From: Cryptomeria japonica
Taxonomy: Eukaryota; Streptophyta; Pinopsida; Cupressales; Cupressaceae
Assembly: GCF_030272615.1 (NCBI RefSeq)
Contig: NC_081408.1
Span: forward strand, 610,211,673-610,275,672
DNA: 64,000 bases
Direction of reading: 5' to 3'
Shown: positions 12,181-23,329 of the stretch, piece after piece
Layout: the number at the start of each line of letters is the position of its first letter
How positions within the stretch are numbered: position 1 is the first letter of the stretch
Position numbers and translations under genes: made by a program
Notes under the pieces: model-generated
The model's input: only the letters and a program-made list of their open reading frames with translations
The model's database searches: none
Told to the model about the DNA's origin: nothing

Positions 12181-13421
12181 TGATGAGCAAAAAAAATAGC
12201 TCTTTTTGTGTTCATATTTGTTATGTTTTCCATGGTCTAAATTACATAATTGGACAAATGTCGAGGGTATAGGATGTGTTTGTTAGATAATCTTCCTAGA
12301 AGTTTTGATCCTATGCATGTTCGACATTAACTAAACTTTGTATTGTTTTGGCTAATATATTCTTGTAGCTATGCGAATTATTATGATAACTTCGTATGTG
12401 GATGAATGAATGTTATGGTTAATAGAAAATGGATGTGTATGTGTTTTTGTGCGCTAACTCATGATGCAGGAATTATTAAGTAGCAGCAGAAGCGGTCAAA
12501 CCATGCCAAGGAGGATCGTGCCATTCAAGTCATTAAAGGTTAAGTCGAGGCGGTTGGAAGCATTGAAGACAATAAGGGAAGTTGGTAACTAAGTGGCTAA
12601 AGGATAGCGGAGCAATTCAAGAATTTATTTATGACTGTCCTTAGTGAACGACAATCTAGCAGGAACTGTTGTGCTATATTCTTGGTCTTATAATGATAAA
12701 AGTCCCACGATCTCTATGGTTGACTCTTTCCTCTTTCTTTGTTCTAATAAAAAATTCCGCCTATTCTTCTGGGCGTGGTCTAGGTAGTTAGTAGTCTATT
12801 GTAATTTCATATAAATAAAGTTATGAACCTCCTCGCGGGGGTAGATGAAGGTTTAGAGAAATAGACAAAATTTTCCATAGACTGTAACAGCTTTTGGGAT
12901 GACAAATAAAGTGATGGTGTTTTGAACATATAAGGCTATTTGAGTTCTGGACCTGCTCATCGAAGGGGACCCACTTGGTGAGCAATCCTGTGTATTTGTT
13001 ACGTTAATTTTCTTTTGCTATAGTTGTTGTTCTAGCATTTGACTGTTCTTGCACCCACTGGAACAAAAACCTGTGACTATTCCTGTAGCCAAGACAAACA
13101 GAGTAGTTCCTATTTGTTAGCTTCGAACATTAGTAATAGTTAGTTGCTTGAATTACCTTTCAGCATTAAGATTTCCTGTAGCATTCTAGTCATTACATTT
13201 TTGTATGTTTTATTTTAGTAATTTCATTTGTTGCAGTAGAATAAAATGGCTTTTATTGGAACTTAGTGCACAAACTGTGTTGGCCCATTTCAAGTAATAC
13301 GTCCCTGGGTTGACAAGTAAATGGAACCTCGGCCATAGAAATGATAGCTAATCAGGATAGATGTCCAATCCCTGAGTTCAGGTTTCAAGCCGAGTTATTG
13401 TTTTAATTGGGAAGGTCAACA
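12181..13421 (+). repeat. 3' LTR of the Athila-like element
   Basis: Partner of 1676-2915, about 1241 bp, starting TGATGAGC and ending GGTCAACA. TATA-like sequence at 12810-12817. Differences from the 5' copy are mostly C/T and G/A, as expected from cytosine methylation and deamination. Confidence 0.93.
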
Positions 13422-14440
13422 TGACATATGGTGGTCGATGACAAACATTTGGATCTCTTCGGCCTCAGCATTGAGGGAGTGGACATGAAAAGGTTCCAAA
13501 AAAAGTGTTCATAACGTTCCTCAACCAATAACCTAGTGACCCTATAGTTTTTGGCATTTTCTGTGATAACTTGCACAACATTTCAAGGGACCATTTCCTC
13601 AATGGCTTGGCAAAAAATGTTAGCAACAAATGCTCCATACTTCACCTCTCCTTCACAATCCATTGCTTTCAAAAACATTGCCCCTTTAGGGGAAACTGCA
13701 ATACCATTGATCAATGGACAATTTTTTGCACCTTTCCGTCCATCACATATGATGGACACCCCTATTTCAACCCACATGGAGTCCTCTACACATTTCATCT
13801 TTTTGTCCAATAAGTTTGTAAGCATCTTCTCATAACTCGGGCCCTTGTACCCCTTTGGAACCTCATTAATTGATTTCACCATTTTTTGCCAATGTGGTGA
13901 ACAAACAACATTGAAGCATATCCATTCGCATAGACACATATAGCTATGTCTTTATTTCCAAGCTCTCTAGACTCATCATGAAATGCATTTCCAACAATCC
14001 CTTTAATCTCTTATGTGTAGAGGTCACAAGTTGTTCTTCATGTATGGACAAAAATGGATGGCCCTTTGTACATTAAAGATGAGAAGGTGATGGAGGGCCC
14101 TTCATCCCTTTTGATCCTTTCTTAGTTTTTAGCAAAGGATGATTTACAATTTTTTTCCCTGTTGCTCGGTCTGCTTTTTATTGCTCTTCAATATACCAAT
14201 TCTTGTTCCTCTGGAAGGCCTTTCACATTTGGGCTAGGTTCATCAAGACAATATTTCATGCCTTGGTTAGGAAAAAAGCACAAATGGGCTTTCATTCAAC
14301 TGTGCGAGCTCGAATATTTTTCTTTGCAAACACCACAAATCCAAATGTACCCTCTACTGCCTGGAAGTTGTACCATTTGAACAATTTCCAAAGGGGAGAG
14401 TGTGGGCCGATTTTGAAGGGAGGTTAGCTTCCAGAGCTAG
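13422..14440 (-). pseudogene. hAT transposase remnant, N-terminal half
   Basis: Minus-strand continuation (upstream half) of the remnant at 360-1675. A BED-type zinc finger lies near 14290-14370 (WICGVCKEKYSSSHS, then MKAHLC). The DUF659 region is an open frame at 13583-13939, with EDSMWVEIGVSIICDG, CPLINGIAVSPKGAMFLKA and YGAFVANIFCQAIEEM. It then reads VVQVITENAKNYRVTRLLVEE up to the insertion point. Joining it to the other half across the LTR element gives the normal hAT domain order, so the Athila element landed in this gene. Confidence 0.82.
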
Positions 14441-15360
14441 AAATAGTTATCATTTTAATACCTACGACAACAAGTTCAATAAACAACACATTTGAAACAA
14501 ACCAAAAAGAAAAAACATCAGAACAAAACAAGAGAGTTCATTTGTAAAATAAATGGAAAAAACCAAAAACTTCAAAAAACCTACCTCTTAAAGAAATCTT
14601 CCTCTACAATCTCTTTGACAACAAACCAACACTTTCAAATGTGTAGGAATAGCACAACAACAATCTTGCAGCATTCAACGATGAAGTGAAATATTTCTTC
14701 ATTCACAATAGCAAAAATGTGATAGCTATTTTCTTTTAGATGTTTTGTACGGCAAAATTTAGGGTTGGGGGGGGAAATTCACCTTTTTGCATTAAAACAC
14801 AAATTAAAAAAGTCAAAAAAAAATTTGCACCAAATTTGTTGGACATGTTGGTCTAGGGACAATTTGTCCCAAGTTCGACAAGGCCAAACCAATAGATTAT
14901 GGTTGGAACCCTATTCAAACCCACAGCGAATCAGCTTGAGACCCCAAACTGAGACCCAGGTTCTTCTACAGGCGAACTAGTAACTTAGCCTAAACCCTTT
15001 ACCTTGAGATTATCTTCAAGCTCAGACTCATTTGTGATTCATCATTCTCTAGTTGTGAGAGATGCCTATAGCACTTTGTCCCTCAAAGAGTATTCCCTCT
15101 TTAGATTTCACTAGACATTGAAGATTTTGGCATTATGAAACTAATTTTCTCTTTCAATCTATTAGTATCTCTATTGATTGGATTCCTTCATTCAAATACC
15201 ATTTGGATATTGTTACTCATCTTCTTCCTCTAAATAAGGTTATTAATAGTACTATTAGAGAGAAAACATACTTGCAATAAATTCAGGTCACTTGAACTTC
15301 TCTCCCACAACTTCTCAACCCTATGTTATTTATCTGTGTTAGGATTTCTTACATGTGGTT
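14441..15360. other. No gene seen; MITE-like GAACC-rich segment at about 14765-14990
   Basis: Low-complexity A-rich DNA (14490-14650), a G8 run near 14766, then a segment with repeated CCAAACC/GAACC words that ends gtaacttag at about 14988. Similar segments ending aacttag occur at about 20700-20806 and 29755-29950, suggesting a dispersed non-autonomous element. Terminal repeats were not resolved. Confidence 0.35.
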
Positions 15361-15365
15361 GATGG

Positions 15366-15797
15366 TGTTGGAGTAATTAGATAATCAACTTGGTAATTCA
15401 TTAATCAATCATTAATTACTTAGGTCCCCTATCACTTTATTCAATTAAGCTAAACTTAGAGGTGCTTTTCTATATTTAGATTGAGCTTATTATAGGACAT
15501 GCTGTCTCTATTCATAAGTTGAGGACACTTGCCATGCTTTAATTTAATGCTCACCTAGGGTTTAGATCTAGGGTTTATATTTATGCTTTTATAAGCATTC
15601 ATAATTTCATTGTAATCCATCCAAATAATCCAAGCTTATTCAATCAATCAACATAGGTATATCAATTATGCTTTCTTGGATCAATCTCTCTCTCAAGGTT
15701 GTATAGCACACAATCATGGATTTTTCTCTTCAGATGTGATAGTGTTTTGGTTGCAAGCGATTTCTGGGAGCTCTAAGGTTCATTATCAACTCCAACA
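15366..15797 (+). repeat. Copia-type solo LTR with perfect 5-bp duplication
   Basis: 432 bp beginning TGTTGGAG and ending CTCCAACA, a perfect 8-bp terminal inverted repeat. It is flanked by GATGG at 15361-15365 and GATGG at 15798-15802. TATA-like TTTTATAAGC near 15587. No internal region on either side, so it is a solo LTR. Orientation is taken from the TATA position. Confidence 0.9.
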
Positions 15798-15802
15798 GAT
15801 GG

Positions 15803-17690
15803 CATCAACATTTGTCTTGTGTGTCTCTAGCAACATTGGTTGCATGGCTTGAGGATTATCCTCAGCTACATGAGGGTGTGCTCCCACCAATTACAAACTC
15901 CACAAGCTAATATTCCATGTTTCCTCTAGGAACATTGTATTTCTAGGTGTCCTATAATCTATTACTATGAGAGCCAAGGGAGGTATGATTCTTTGTACAA
16001 AGACTCAAGAGATTGTCCATTCTATTCTACTAAGCTAATTAGAGGTTCCAAACCCTTTTTCTTTAAGACCATATCACTTACACACATAGGAATTTACAAA
16101 GAACCTCTAGAGTTACCAAGTATGCTATTTAAATACATAAAATTTACACAAAAATTGGAACAGTTCAATGAGACAATGTTTCTAGGTGCCCACCTATCTC
16201 ACTCTCATTTAGACCTCTCAGATCTGCTTCATTAAAATCTTGAGAGCTTTCTTGTCTCCCTTGCTGGCAACCTAGATCATATAGATTTTTCCACTTAACT
16301 ATATTAGTTGATCAAACTTGGCTATTAGGCAAGGCTATTGAGAGCATGGAAGCAAAAATCTCAAAAAAATTGCAATCATATGTGATTAATAACAGATCAG
16401 CAGGGATCCCAACTTTGTCCTTATTAAAATCACATTTTTCAAAGAAATCGTTTGTCGTTTTTGACCTAATTTTTCCTGATTTTATCACAATTAAAACTGG
16501 TTTCAATGCATAGTCAATGGATTTCAACAAATTTTTATTTATTTTTTTTGCACACAGTATATTTCACATGTGGTAGGGTTTACACACAATATCCATGGAA
16601 ATTGGCAGAAATCTGGTGATGGCTTCACACAATGCGACAAGAGAGCATTTTTTTCTTGCAGGTGATTGTGTCCATTTCCTGTGGGTGATGATTTATTTTT
16701 GTTTGCTTTTGTATTTAATATTATTAATGGCAAAACCATGACAGTTGCAGGCGCAGCAAAACAAAAATGTGATTCATATGTAAGGTTTGCAGTTTCATAT
16801 TCAAATGAATAACCAGAAGAATCTGATTTACAAATGGAAATGGTCACTGCATATAATTAGATTGATACAGATAAGGAACAACCATAAGAAAGAGATTTAA
16901 ATTTGAGACTTGAGATCATCCTCTGCAAGGTCAACAACTGTAGTATGTGATGAATACTTTAATTTGGAGTTGAAAAATTCCCAGTATATATTATAATTTG
17001 TCATACTTTATGTTAGTAAGCTTTGTTTTATATAATATATGACAGCTGATGAAAACTTTACCACAACAAATGGGTCACACCTCAAATTTTGAAACTACTT
17101 TATTAGATTTCCTTGGGTTACAAAGGGTGGCAATCATAAAGGAGAGGGCATAGGTTTATAAAAGATTCATCTGTTCTCGGGTCTGAAATCATCAATTATA
17201 TTGAATATTGAAAATGCTCTCATTTCTCAATTTCACTTCGCAAATTTCTGTTTTGGATGCATCATTTTGCCTCATTTGAGTTCACATTGGCTGATACAAG
17301 ATCCCTTTTCCTCCTGTGCCCTGATTTATTTTAGTGGTTCTTGCACACTGTAGCAGCTTTTCCATCTAAAATAGAGCAATCTCACTCCTGGTATTCTTTT
17401 CTCATTAGCCCCCATTCCCCTCCACACAGGATCATTTCTTTCTCTAATAAAACCTTGCACCATAAGCAGCAGCTCTTCCAGATACTCCAAGAATGTAGAT
17501 CTATCACCATGGAATTTGAATTTTTAAGAGATCCATTGATAGTACAGAGCTTCTTTGTAATCAAGATCCTAGCATTTAGGTTTGTATACCTAACACTGTT
17601 CAAGGTATTTGTGATTGGAAAAATAACTAAAGCTTGCCTGAATTTTGTTAATATATAACCTATTCCAGGCAAAACATAAGTATCAGGCAA
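15803..17690. other. No gene recognised
   Basis: AT-rich DNA between the copia solo LTR and a tandem duplication. ORFs up to 105 codons occur on both strands (for example 16539-16847 minus, 17341-17658 plus), but none shows a domain, compositional bias or splice-site context I recognise. If the methyltransferase gene below is intact, this is intron. Confidence 0.5.
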
Positions 17691-18082
17691 TTAGTCTGGA
17701 GTTGTTTATTTCCTATAATGCTAAGAGACATCTTTTATGCTGGTGTCTATCTACTCTTGATCTCTAAATGATTTAAGGGTATTGATTTTAAGGACACTTA
17801 TGATGGTTTGGTGCATTTCAAAGCACTTCCAACTTATTTAAGTCCCACCCAAACTCAATTATTATAGCTGAATTGCTTTGACAACATTAGTCTGGAGTTG
17901 TTTATTTGCTATAATGCTAAGAGACATCTCTTATGCTGGTGTCTATCTACTCTTGATCTCTAAATGATTTAAGGGTATTGATTTTAAGGACACTTATGAT
18001 GGTTTGGTGCAATTCAAAGCACTTCCAACTTAATTAAGTCCCACCCAAACTCAGTTATTATAGCTGAATTGCTTTGACAACA
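17691..18082. repeat. 196-bp tandem duplication (2 copies)
   Basis: Unit starting ttagtctggagttg occurs at 17691-17886 and again at 17887-18082, with very few differences. Both copies are non-coding. A recent local duplication. Confidence 0.9.
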
Positions 18083-18886
18083 TTAGTTGCAAAGTTATCT
18101 CCATCTTGTTTTTAGACACCAGACAAAGCAAAGATAAAGATTGACAAGATGATTTGGAATTTTGAGAACTATTAGCATCTAGTTATTATTTATGCACTAT
18201 GAAGAATGAATTAATGTAATCAGTGATAGAAAATAAATGAAAAAATCTTATATTCCACAATTGATGGGCTAAACTCTCAATTTTATTTGTTCTCTATATC
18301 CCTATGCTATAGAAAATCCTTTTAAAAAAAGTTATTAAAAACAAGTTTTTGTCCCTTTTCTACATTTTTTTTAAGTCCAGTTGTTTCCTATTTAAATCCC
18401 AATTTTAAAAAAAAAATCTTATACTTTGGTTTGCCGATTTTTTTCCAAAAGATTTTTGCTGCTACAACAGAGAGTACCCTGCTTCCTCCTAAGAATACCC
18501 AACCTAACGCCATCAGTCCTAATCATTCCTGCATGCATTATCATATCTATGTTGCCCCTCTTGCGGTATCAATCATGAAGTCATTGATTCTTCAAACCTG
18601 AGATTTGCTAGAAATGGCACTCATCCCTAGTCTTGGTCTCTGGCTTTGAATATTCATTTAATGATTTTATTGAGGAGTTTTTGTCTGGCATAATTATTTG
18701 TACTTGGCAATTATGGTTTGGAGTTTAACCACTTCAGGTTTTCTCTCTCTAGTTATGTTTACATTGCTTTTGTGTTGAGTTTCTTTTAAGAACCTAGAGT
18801 ATATTTACCCAGGTACTCTTCTATTGCAAATGAATGTACTTCTCAGTAATTGGCCTACCTTGGCCATTTGTGGATATAAAGATATA
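18083..18886. other. No gene seen
   Basis: AT-rich non-coding sequence with poly-A and poly-T runs (18310-18440). Nothing recognisable. Confidence 0.5.
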
Positions 18887-19189
18887 TTTTAAGTTTTAAC
18901 TTCTTTCTTTTGTATCTGTGCATTTAGATCTCTTAGGCATCTAAGTTCTAAATACATGTAGTATCTAAAAATTTTGAATGTTTTAAGTTCATCAATCAAA
19001 GTTTATAAACAGGAGAAAGAAATGTAAGTATCATTAATTTTAAGTTTTAACTTCTTTCTTTTGTATCTGTGCATTTAGATCTCTTAGGCATCTAAGTTCT
19101 AAATACATGTAGTATCTAAAAATTTTGAATGTTTTAAGTTCATCAATCAAAGTTTATAAACAGGAGAAAGAAATGTAAGTATCATTAAT
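18887..19189. repeat. 151-bp tandem duplication just downstream of a methyltransferase exon
   Basis: Unit from ttaagttttaacttc to gtatcattaat occurs at about 18887-19037 and 19038-19189; the copies look identical or nearly so. The second copy ends about 30 bp from the splice donor of the exon at 19219-19438 (minus), so the duplication lies at the start of that intron. Confidence 0.9.
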
Positions 19190-19218
19190 GCATAAAATTC
19201 AGAGATAAAAGATGTCAC

Positions 19219-19438
19219 CTTCACTCTGTTTTCTGCAGAGATTGGCTTCTGATACTCAAGATTTATATTTAATCCTTCCTCCTTCAATATTTCAATAGAG
19301 GGTCTCCATTTTATATCATCAATTTCAAGGAGTTCCCTCACAAGTAGCTCTATCATAGACCGATATTTTTCAACCCATGCCGCAGATGAGGCAATAACAG
19401 CATGATTACTAAACACATCCACAATGAGCCCAGACAAC
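19219..19438 (-). CDS. RlmI-like PUA/SAM-dependent rRNA methyltransferase, internal exon (third seen)
   Basis: Exon of the same gene as 25911-26045 and 26160-26385. It encodes RLSGLIVDVFSNHAV, SSAAWVEKYR and KWRPSIEILKEEGLNI, the linker between the PUA domain and the Rossmann-fold catalytic domain in RlmI-type 23S rRNA cytosine-C5 methyltransferases. Acceptor CTGCACAG at 19439 and donor GAAG/GTGACA at 19218. It starts with one base completing an Arg codon from the previous exon and ends on a codon boundary after Lys. No stop. The following exons (SAM-binding and PCxxD-type catalytic motifs) were not found between here and coordinate 1. The organellar or nuclear target is not shown, because the N-terminal exon is missing too. 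Confidence 0.82.
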
Positions 19439-19944
19439 CTGTGCAGATAACAAGAAAAATAGCTTATACTCTTCTACTTATGTATACAACAGCAACCGCA
19501 TATGAGAATTTTCAACCATGTTGCCAACCAAACAATAAGCCACTAAATTACCATGTTCAAAATTGGAGAGGAACATTTTATAACAATAGGTTATTAATTT
19601 TACACACTACTTATTTAGTCAGAATTATTTGAACATCCCTTAATCAAAAGTATAAACTATAATGTGAGGAAAGATAATGAAAACAAAGGCAAGAAGATAG
19701 TCTTAATTAATCAGCCATGTAATACGTAAAGCTGTATGAGTACATACAAGTACAAACAAAGATGTGTGCCTATACTAGGAAAAATTTTCAAATCATTCAA
19801 AGATACATGTGAAAAAATGGAGAAGAAAGGCACTTCTCTAATTGAAAGAGTGAAGTTTTCAAAAATCCAAAACCAGAAAAGGTTCATACCTAAACGCAAA
19901 TTGGATAGAAAAAAGGTGCCAAGTGTAGGGCTAGTTTACAGGCA

Positions 19945-20640
19945 TGTAATGTCCTCTTCACAGGCACAAACAATTGGCAGAGACCCTTAGCCTATTCAAT
20001 TCTCATAAGCTAATTGGGATGTGGCAAGGGAATAATTAATTAATTAAATTAAGTTGCCTAAAGACATTCATTTTACAGGCAACTTATATTTAATTAATTA
20101 TTTCGTTTAAGTTGGGTGGTTTATTAAAAAGTAACTTATTTGGGGCCCAAAAGTAAGGTTAAATTAAAAGGAAATTTTAAAAGTCACTTTGAAGAGAAAA
20201 TGAAATATAATATTTCAATTATTCAAGAAAAGGGTATAAAAAGGAGAGTTGCAAAAGAGAAATACATTCCATGCATTTTTATCAACCTCGGCTTGTGAAG
20301 ATTGAACTTGTTCGTCTATTTCACCCTAGGAAGAAAACCCTTTGGCAGAGAATGGTTTTGTGGACAAAAATCCTCCTCACCATTTTGTCAGTGGATTCAC
20401 ACAAGATTCACTAGTGTGCTAAACAATTGTGAAAGATTAAAACTGGAATTGAATATTTCAGTTTGGGAGAGACTGTATTCATCCATATTGCAAATCATAA
20501 TGAAATGATAAAGAAAAAGAAGATTTAAAATATTGGTATGGATTAAAGGCTGACTGTACCACCGTGGGCTCTACAAATCCCAGCCATCACATTTTTTGAA
20601 GGAGTTTACAAACCATAACGCTGGACACACAGGTGCTAGA
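19945..20640 (+). repeat. Type-B LTR relative (right edge unresolved)
   Basis: Starts TGTAATGTCCTC and shows the type-B inverted repeat TTAGCCTAT (19987-19995) / ATAAGCTAA (20005-20013), as in the LTRs at 27930 and 50725. A TATA box (gggtataaaaagg) is at about 20230. No confident end or duplication found; the right edge given is approximate. Confidence 0.55.
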
Positions 20641-20689
20641 CAGAGGCATTTGAATAGGAGGAATCGACCAAATCTTTAAGGGTTTTGGA

Positions 20690-20810
20690 TATATATATAT
20701 GACTTTTGCATTTTTTTGTACAGGCAAACCCAAAATGAACCCAAACCCCCCAAAGCAACTTAGCCAAACACACGAACCTGAAACAAGATTGGTACCAAAA
20801 CCAGCAACTT
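20690..20810. repeat. MITE-like GAACC-rich segment
   Basis: Short segment with repeated AAACCC/GAACC words ending gcaacttag at about 20806, resembling 14765-14990 and 29755-29950. An (AT) run precedes it at about 20686-20700. From 20810 to 21914 I see nothing else. Confidence 0.35.
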
Positions 20811-21914
20811 AGATAAAATCCTTTGCCTAATGTTGAAAGAGCATCTTAGCCTTTTTACCCTAGGAAAAACCAAAAAACATATATACAAATATTTCAGCAT
20901 GAACATGAACCGCCCCAAAAATTATAGTAAATAATGTAAATTGCAAGTATATATTATCTAGTTTTAGGTTAGTTTCTTATTTATAGGGAGCTTTTCTCTT
21001 CCAACTCAAAGAGTAGTTTTTCCACACATTTGTTTTGTTTTGTACACTATACAAGGGGACTACTTCACACAAATGCAATGCAATGACAAGAAGAGGCTAT
21101 AATATAAACAATATTACAAACAAATACTATATATAAGCAAATAAGAAGAGATAGTCAAAGGAGCTACAAAAAACTTATGAAACCCTCATGTGAATATGGA
21201 TACTCGAAAGTTAGAGAGAAGAGGCTAGTGGTAGTTAGGAAAAGTTGACAATATCCAATCTTGTCCTCAAATAATCAATATTGGAATTGGTTCTCATAAT
21301 ATAGTTGAACATGAGGATAAAATAAGGATGTGATATATTATGACCATGAGAATAAAATAAGGATGTGATGAGAAGTGGCAAAAACTATAAATAAATATGC
21401 TACAAGAAGGCTTCTTCTATAGATCAACTTTTAGAAGAAGAAAGCTGCACACCCCCACATTAAACTGACTTCTGCAAAAATTCTAATCATGTTACTACTT
21501 TAACTCGGAAAAACTTAACACAAACTCAATAACGAGCACAAAAGTGATTCCTAAAAAAGATACCTAGTAATGATATTTTAAAAAACCCTACCAATCGCCA
21601 ATGTTGCCAGAGTTAGACTCAGACAATGCTCAGTAGGTCTCATTTGGGCCTTTTCAAACTCAAACATGGAAGACTTGCTAAATACTCGAAGTCCTATTAC
21701 CTTAATAATAATTCTAATAAACTAAGAATCTGAATATGGAACAATTTTCCATTTTTAGCAGTGTACATAAACTTTACATATTAGACAATGACTAGATAAA
21801 TGATGATTTGTGTCTATCTAGAGCTACTAAAAATATGCCTGTGGTTGGCCTCTAGAGAAAACTGAACCCATACAATGGTCCTGTATTGATAATGAAATGA
21901 TATGGAATGATAAC

Positions 21915-22384
21915 TGTTAAAATATTTAATCTTTAATTGTCTTAGGTTTCTTTATTTGTATTTAGTTTGGGATATTCCTTTGGAATCCCTACGTGTAATT
22001 TGTCCTCTAGTACATGTGTGAGGACAAGTCATTTCTTTTATTTTCCTTTATTAAGGAATATTAGATTTCCTTCTTAAGAGGATGTTGACACATTGCACAC
22101 ACATATTGTGAATGGTGGCATTCATAGATTTAGGAGTTACTTTGTAACTCCTCTCCTCATCTCTATTTAAGAGATGCTTCTCCTCTTATTCTTCACTTTG
22201 GATATCATTGTAATGATCTTCTTGGTCTCTCTCTCTCTCTCTCTCTAGGCTTTGCCTTCATTCATAATACATAAGGGGTTTTTCTTTGCTTTTCCTCTTT
22301 CAAAATCTTTTGTGTCTCCTCTTCAAGTTTTGGGTGATTGCTCTCAAGTTGCTCTCTACTTTGGTAACATTACTTCAATCAACA
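21915..22384 (+). repeat. Probable solo LTR (copia-like)
   Basis: Block beginning TGTTAAAATATT and ending CAATCAACA. It has a TATA-like CTATTTAAGAG near 22164 and a (CT) microsatellite at about 22229-22248 in the presumed leader, a layout typical of plant LTRs. No clean duplication and no primer site, so the edges are tentative. Confidence 0.5.
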
Positions 22385-23329
22385 TACTTACTTGGATTTA
22401 TTTTTCATTTTCCTGCTCTTGTATTTCCTTTCAATAACGAGCTCATTATATATCTGATGATAATAGTGGCATGTGGAGGAGGTTTTTCAACAGAGCCTCG
22501 GTCCAACTGATTTTTAATTTCATACTTTATATATCTTCTCAAAGCGTCCCTATTAATATCTATTAGCATTCTTAGGTAGCCAATAGAGAATAGAGTTGGT
22601 GGGCAATCCATTCTATTCTAGTTGCAAGACATGCAACAATGAGTTAACTTGGGCAAATAAAACTATAGTCAAAGCCTCTCTATCTAATCTCAGAAAATCT
22701 GGAACTACATAGTAATATCTACTCTGTCCAGATTATGCATGTACTTGGCATGCATCGAATTATTTTAAGTATCAAATATGACAAAATTGAGTAGATAGTA
22801 AGGCCCGAATTTAGTGAGATTGCAGCATCTGCAATTGCCGTCTGAGCATGTGCAGGCTTGCATCAACAAGGACCCTTTTGATGTATCACTAATAGGAGTT
22901 CTTCAAACCAGATATCTCTACCTCACAACCATAGAGCAGATTCACAAATTTTATATTTTTGATAGCATCATTGCCTATATAATTTTGATGAATATTTTGA
23001 ACTGCATTTTTATGAGTAAAGCACCTAACAGATTAGCATTTAGTACAATGATCAATGACAAGCACGGGTAAGGAAAATCCACTCCACTAACCTAATCTTA
23101 TTCATTCTGAGCTCTTTTCTTTACATGGGACGTCATAAAGTTAATGTTTGTTTGAGAATTGCATCTTGAACCAAAATTATTAATTACTAGATGTAACATA
23201 GTGTTAGAGATGAGTCATCTAGGTCTCCCCTAGTATTGCCTAGGTGTAGAATTCTAGTAAAATGACCATTTCATTTGCATGGGTCGATTCAAGTATGCTA
23301 AAACTCTTTTGGAATGATTTTGTATGGTT
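22385..23329. other. No gene recognised
   Basis: Intronic-looking AT-rich sequence. Short ORFs (for example 22814-23071 plus) show no recognisable domain. Confidence 0.5.

Larger units (their letters stand above)
1676..13421 (+). mobile_element. Complete Athila-like Ty3/gypsy LTR retrotransposon
   Basis: An 11.7-kb element with two LTRs of about 1240 bp that start TGATGAGC and end GGTCAACA. A primer-binding site and a polypurine tract border the inner LTR edges. The internal order is gag, protease, RT/RNase H, integrase, then a long third ORF, which is the Athila lineage layout. Flanking 5-mers are tgaaa (1671-1675) and tgaca (13422-13426), a target-site duplication with one mismatch. The flanks are the two halves of one hAT transposase, which independently confirms the boundaries. 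The first 235 bp of the LTRs differ at roughly 3-4% of sites by eye, so the insertion is moderately old. Every ORF carries stops or frameshifts. Confidence 0.93.

Noticed and set aside
16312-17690. Minus-strand ORFs as the missing methyltransferase exons
   Set aside because: They lack SAM-binding or catalytic motifs of RlmI-type enzymes and have no convincing splice frame.
22229-22250. (CT) run as an independent microsatellite locus of interest
   Set aside because: Ordinary pyrimidine stretch in a probable LTR leader.
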